A stretch of DNA of 10,441 nucleotides. Origin: Anaerolineae bacterium. Its GTDB lineage: Bacteria; Chloroflexota; Anaerolineae; JACIWR01. The stretch lies in assembly GCA_021162125.1 (NCBI GenBank), contig JAGGZG010000123.1, positions 1 to 10,441 of the forward strand, read 5' to 3'. Below, piece after piece: positions 6,040-10,441 of this stretch. The notes below the pieces were generated by a model that did not search any database, was not told the origin of the DNA, and saw only the letters and a program-made list of their open reading frames with translations. A program made the translations under genes and the position numbers. How positions within the stretch are numbered: position 1 is the stretch's first letter; every line of letters starts with the position of its first letter.

Positions 6040-7107
6040 ATGGCGGAAACGCCGGTCGCTTTGGCCCGCTGGCGGGCCTGGCGTTCGAAGGCAGTGCGTT
6101 GGATCAGTGGGGGCCGAGAAGGATTCGTCTCCCGCTATGCCGCGCACCTGGCGGTGATCTTGCTCGTCGCCTTTGCGCTTTCCCTGAAGGGAATAGAACT
6201 ACCGCGCGCCGTCGCTGACCTGCCAACCCCCACACCGGCCCCTTATCTGGGAGAACGGACCCGCATCCCCCTGGCCGACCGGGGTAGCCTGCGGGTAGTG
6301 ACCACACAGGCCCTGGTTCGCGCCCCCGTACCCCATACCACCATTCCCGACCGACCGCGCCGTGAGGTGATCACCTACACCGTGCGATCCGGTGATACCG
6401 TGTTGGGCATCGCCGCGAGATTCGGCTTGCAAGGGGAGACCATCGTCTGGGCCAATGCCAGCCTGGAAGATAGCCCCGATTTCTTGATGCCTGGCCAGAT
6501 TCTCAATATCCTGCCTGTGGATGGGGTCTACCACACCGTCCAGGAAAAGGATACGCTAGAGAGCATCGCCAAAAAATACAAGGTAGACGTCTCAGCCATC
6601 ACCGAATGCGAGTACAACAACCTGACCGAGCCATACAAGCTGGTGCTCGGCCAGCATCTCATCATCCCCGGCGGTGAAAAACCCTACGTCGCCCGCTACA
6701 TCTCCGCCTGGAAGGGGCCAGTCCCGGATAACGTCGAGCGCGGCACCGGGCTTTTCGGCTGGCCGACGAGCGGGTACGTCACCCAACGTTATTGGAGCCA
6801 GCACCGGGCCATCGACATTGGCGCGCCCGCCGGGACGCCAGTTTACGCCGCCGACTCCGGGTTCGTCACCTTCGCCGGATGGACCAAACTGGGCTATGGC
6901 CGCCTGATCGTGATTGACCATCGCAACGGCTTCATCACCTACTACGCACACCTGAATGCCTGCTATGTGGAAGCTGGCGAGTCAGTGGGTAAGGGCACAC
7001 TGATCGGAGCCGTGGGCAGTACTGGCCGCTCCACTGGCCCCCACCTGCACTTTGAGGTTCGGTACAAAGGAGTGCAGCGCAACCCCTTTGTATATCTGCC
7101 TAGATAA
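6040..7107 (+). CDS. Membrane-anchored LysM-LysM-M23 cell-wall peptidase
   Basis: This 355-residue exported murein hydrolase or related envelope protein has a basic N-terminus followed by one hydrophobic helix (about 35-51), an anchor or uncleaved signal. A Pro/Thr-rich linker (about 55-110) leads to two LysM peptidoglycan-binding repeats: ITYTVRSGDTVLGIAARFG to about 159, and YHTVQEKDTLESIAKKY to about 210. The C-terminal M23 lysostaphin-like zinc metallopeptidase (about 235-355) has all expected residues: H255-x3-D259, His304 in YYAHL, and H335-L-H337 in GPHLHFEV. It should cleave peptide cross-links in the wall outside the membrane. The ATG at 6040 has AGGAGA 9 nt upstream; a longer frame from 5929 has no such site and begins upstream of the promoter. 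It is probably monocistronic, ending at the shared terminator downstream. Confidence 0.92.
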   Translation: MAETPVALARWRAWRSKAVRWISGGREGFVSRYAAHLAVILLVAFALSLKGIELPRAVADLPTPTPAPYLGERTRIPLADRGSLRVVTTQALVRAPVPHTTIPDRPRREVITYTVRSGDTVLGIAARFGLQGETIVWANASLEDSPDFLMPGQILNILPVDGVYHTVQEKDTLESIAKKYKVDVSAITECEYNNLTEPYKLVLGQHLIIPGGEKPYVARYISAWKGPVPDNVERGTGLFGWPTSGYVTQRYWSQHRAIDIGAPAGTPVYAADSGFVTFAGWTKLGYGRLIVIDHRNGFITYYAHLNACYVEAGESVGKGTLIGAVGSTGRSTGPHLHFEVRYKGVQRNPFVYLPR

Positions 7108-7142
7108 AAAGAGCGCGCCACCCACGACAGGACGGAAATGAC

Positions 7143-7175
7143 AGAGGCGCAGGGTCACGTTGACTCTGCGCCTCT
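7143..7175. terminator. Strong hairpin terminator shared by convergent genes
   Basis: A 15-bp stem with one G-U pair (7143-7157 with 7161-7175) and a 3-nt loop lies between two convergent stop codons. The rightward side is followed by a T-rich but interrupted run (ttacttgtt). The leftward side is followed by tgtcattt. It probably ends both the peptidase transcript and the recX-rny transcript. Confidence 0.75.
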
Positions 7176-7204
7176 TACTTGTTATGTAACCTCTCGCTCA
7201 GCGG

Positions 7205-8746
<1,542 letters not shown>

Positions 8747-8761
8747 TCCGTCACCTCTCTT

Positions 8762-9403
8762 TCACCATGTATGCTCTCCCTCCGCCTGCAGCTCATGCCA
8801 GACGCGGGTTATCACAGCCTCGATGGTCTCGAAAGCAAAACCCCTGCGTCGCAGATATGCGCCAAGCTTCCGGCGGAAAGGTTGATAATCCAGATGCCCC
8901 CAGCGGGCCACGCGCTGCTGTGCAGCGCGATAAGCGCTCTCTTCTTCGTCCAAATCCTCCAGGGCAGAGGCGATCACAGCATCGCTCAAGCCTTTCTGTC
9001 GCAACTCGCTGCGTAGAGCGTACGCCCCTCTGGGTTTGAACCGCTCCCGGTTTTCCACCCAGTAGCGGGCGAAGGCGCGGTCGTCCAGCAACCCTGCCCG
9101 CGTCAGGCGAGAGACGACTTCCTCCTGAATCGAAGGGGGCACCTGTTTGTCCTGCAAATAGCGGCGAACCTCGGCCTCGCTACGCGGGCGGTAGGATAGA
9201 AAGTTCAGCGCCCGCTCGTAGGCCGTCTCGCGGGTATCTTTCTCCCGCAGGAGGGCGATGTCCTCGTCGGAGAGATACTGCCCACGATGCAGTTTGGCCG
9301 CCTCGATGACCGCCAGCCCAAAGGCAAACTCCCCGTCCAGGTAGACGTTTACCCGCTGTTTGTTTTTCTTTTGCACGCGGAGCGCGGTAATCTTGCCTGC
9401 CAT
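8762..9403 (-). CDS. recX: RecX, regulatory protein of RecA
   Basis: This 213-residue protein of three-helix repeats binds in the groove of RecA filaments and limits their growth or recombinase activity. The N-terminal beta segment (ITALRVQKKNKQRVNVYLDGEFAFGL) is the extension seen in Firmicutes-type RecX. The RecX core includes ALNFLSYRPRSEAEVRRYL (65-83), GLLDDRAFARYWVENR (103-118) and the last repeat FRRKLGAYLRRRGF (about 180-193). I choose the ATG at 9403 over one eight codons upstream (9427) because GCGGAGG lies 7-13 nt before it and because the longer version would start inside the terminator T-run. It lies downstream of recA in the same direction, after about 600 bp, and 15 bp before rny. 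Confidence 0.94.
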   Translation of the reverse strand: MAGKITALRVQKKNKQRVNVYLDGEFAFGLAVIEAAKLHRGQYLSDEDIALLREKDTRETAYERALNFLSYRPRSEAEVRRYLQDKQVPPSIQEEVVSRLTRAGLLDDRAFARYWVENRERFKPRGAYALRSELRQKGLSDAVIASALEDLDEEESAYRAAQQRVARWGHLDYQPFRRKLGAYLRRRGFAFETIEAVITRVWHELQAEGEHTW

Positions 9404-9420
9404 GTTCCGGACCTCCGCTG

Positions 9421-9458
9421 AAAACAAAAATAGCTGGGCAACCCAATGCCGCAGCTAT
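9421..9458 (-). terminator. Intrinsic terminator or attenuator just before recX
   Basis: On the minus strand, a 7-bp outer stem atagctg/cagctat (9452-9458 with 9430-9436) and a 3-bp inner stem ggc/gcc (9448-9450 with 9437-9439) are followed by a T-run, TTTTTGTTTT (9430-9421). The T-run ends 17 nt before the recX ATG, right before its ribosome-binding site. That leaves no room for a promoter between them. In E. coli a terminator between recA and recX lets only a small share of transcripts into recX; this could play the same role. A short alternative pairing gcag/ctgc upstream overlaps the outer stem and could compete with it. Confidence 0.65.
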
Positions 9459-10031
9459 CCTGCAACTTCTATGTGCGTCTTGTTGCTTCCCAATCAGGGT
9501 AGCGACAGGGAAGCGGGGGCGTGGTGCAACGGGTTATCTTACTCGTAGCCGTCTTCGGCCCAACCAGTCCCGATGTTCCCCTGGCTATGGATAGTAATAC
9601 CAGGAACTTACGTCTGGATCAACACCAGCGATAGAATAAAAGGAAAATCGCCCGATTTTGAGCTTGTCACCGGTTATCATCCTGGTTGTTTAGAGTGAGT
9701 CGGCAGCGAATCATCAGACATGAAAGCCACTACCCGAATTTCTTGAATAACTTCCAGCTTGGCTAGCCTGACCATCGCCACCCAGGGAGAATTACCCAAC
9801 CCGTCCGAGTCATCGCATGGACGCGAACGGTCACCTCGCAAACTTAAGCGCACGATTGGCTGCGGCTCTGTGGAACGCCCGACAGGGAAATATTGCCCCT
9901 AATCCAGCCCCCCAAAGCTATGGGGTTGCGTCTGTCCAGGTTCGAGCCGTCGGAAAAGAATGCGTCAAGCCATCGGTGTGGCGTCCATCCTTCTAATGGA
10001 GCCTGGCCGTGGGATAAGTTAGCAACTTGTT
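9459..10031. other. Long gap between recA and recX, no intact gene
   Basis: About 570 bp without a convincing gene. On the minus strand, 9677-9898 is open for 73 codons between two stops but lacks an early start. Its product, around RLSLRGDRSRPCDD and VAMVRLAKLEVIQEIRVVAF, faintly recalls the C-terminal part of small S24/S26 signal-peptidase-like proteins, or less well an M28 peptidase core; it may be a decayed fragment. Weak promoter-like boxes on the minus strand are TTGATC (9617-9622) and TATTAC (9594-9599), 17 bp apart, which could give a recX leader of about 185 nt. Small inverted repeats lie at 9485-9491/9508-9514 (gcttccc/gggaagc), 9575-9584/9600-9607 (two-base bulge) and 9644-9659. 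No tRNA fold was found. Confidence 0.4.
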
Positions 10032-10441
10032 CTACGGATTATTTCTCAGGGGCAGGCCCACCTGACGGCGGACTTCGTTCTCGATCTCCAGAAAGAGGTC
10101 GGGCTCAGAACGCAAGAACTCTTTGGCGTTCTCCCGGCCCTGACCCAGGCGGGTCTCCCCATACGAGTAGTACGATCCCCGCTTCTCCACGATGCCCATA
10201 AGCACGGCGGTATCGAGCACGTCACCCGCCCTGGAGATTCCCTCGTTGTACATGATGTCGAACTCGGCCACACGGAACGGGGGCGCTACTTTGTTCTTTT
10301 TCACCGTCACCTTAGTGCGGTTGCCGATGACCGTGCCCCCCTGCTTGATGCTCTGAATCCGCCGCATGTCCAGCCGCACCGAGGCGTAGAACTTCAGCGC
10401 CATCCCCCCAGAGGTGGTCTCCGGGTTGCCAAACATCACCC
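10032..10441 (-). CDS. recA: RecA recombinase, C-terminal part (cut by window edge)
   Basis: These are the last 135 or so residues of RecA, the ATPase that coats single-stranded DNA, pairs homologous strands and triggers LexA cleavage. The visible part opens with MMFGNPETTSGG, the DNA-binding loop L2. LKFYASVRLDMRRIQSIKQG follows, then VKKNKVAPPFRVAEFDIMYNEGIS, and the C-terminal domain around YYSYGETRLGQGRENAKEFL. All of these match the family closely. It ends RRQVGLPLRNNP without the long acidic tail of E. coli RecA. The start, Walker A and Walker B lie beyond the window. It runs leftward toward recX and rny. Confidence 0.96.
   Translation of the reverse strand, partial: VMFGNPETTSGGMALKFYASVRLDMRRIQSIKQGGTVIGNRTKVTVKKNKVAPPFRVAEFDIMYNEGISRAGDVLDTAVLMGIVEKRGSYYSYGETRLGQGRENAKEFLRSEPDLFLEIENEVRRQVGLPLRNNP

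Noticed and set aside
9727..9734. ccactacc, matching the outer 8 bases of the IS1-family inverted repeat
   Set aside because: Only eight bases match, there is no partner end and no inner repeat half; chance is likely.
9935..9960. GGTTCGAGCC resembling a tRNA T-arm
   Set aside because: The flanking bases do not form a 5-bp T-stem and no acceptor or anticodon stem is found around it.
9893..10201. Rightward 102-codon frame
   Set aside because: It lies mostly opposite recA, has shadow-like composition and no ribosome-binding site.

Overview
The window looks like chromosome from a moderately GC-rich bacterium, most likely of the Chloroflexota (Anaerolineae-like). This placement is inference from protein style: a GT39-like membrane glycosyltransferase with an extra C-terminal beta-rich domain, a LysM/M23 peptidase behind a single N-terminal membrane anchor, and a recA-recX-rny order. 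No rRNA or other marker is present to confirm it.

Layout. Positions 1-161 hold no gene I can name. Positions 162-4196 are a compact rightward three-gene run: a FabF-type beta-ketoacyl-ACP synthase II, a two-helix membrane protein with a degenerate NERD-like domain, and a large polytopic GT-C glycosyltransferase. A leftward UspA-type universal stress protein gene follows at 4245-4664. The region in front of uspA is an insertion hotspot. A 153-bp MITE-like element (4707-4859) has near-perfect terminal inverted repeats, a hairpin inside each end and an exact 8-bp direct repeat on both sides. Thirty-nine bases further on is a complete 808-bp IS1-family insertion sequence (4899-5706) with 24-bp inverted repeats and a 7-bp target duplication. 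Its transposase has Asn where the family has the first catalytic Asp.

After a gene-free stretch with a good sigma-70-type promoter comes a rightward LysM-LysM-M23 cell-wall peptidase gene (6040-7107). A strong shared hairpin terminator separates it from a leftward cluster, read right to left: recA (cut by the window edge), about 600 bp without a clear gene, recX, and rny (RNase Y). An intrinsic terminator sits directly in front of the recX ribosome-binding site, so recX and rny expression should depend on read-through or attenuation.

How the genes relate. fabF, the NERD-like gene and the glycosyltransferase are probably co-transcribed (15-bp and 9-bp gaps) and point to envelope or lipid-linked work. 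recX and rny form a tight pair (15-bp gap) downstream of recA, coupling the recombinase to its modulator and to an mRNA-decay nuclease. The most novel items are the MITE-like element, the D-to-N transposase change and the terminator before recX.
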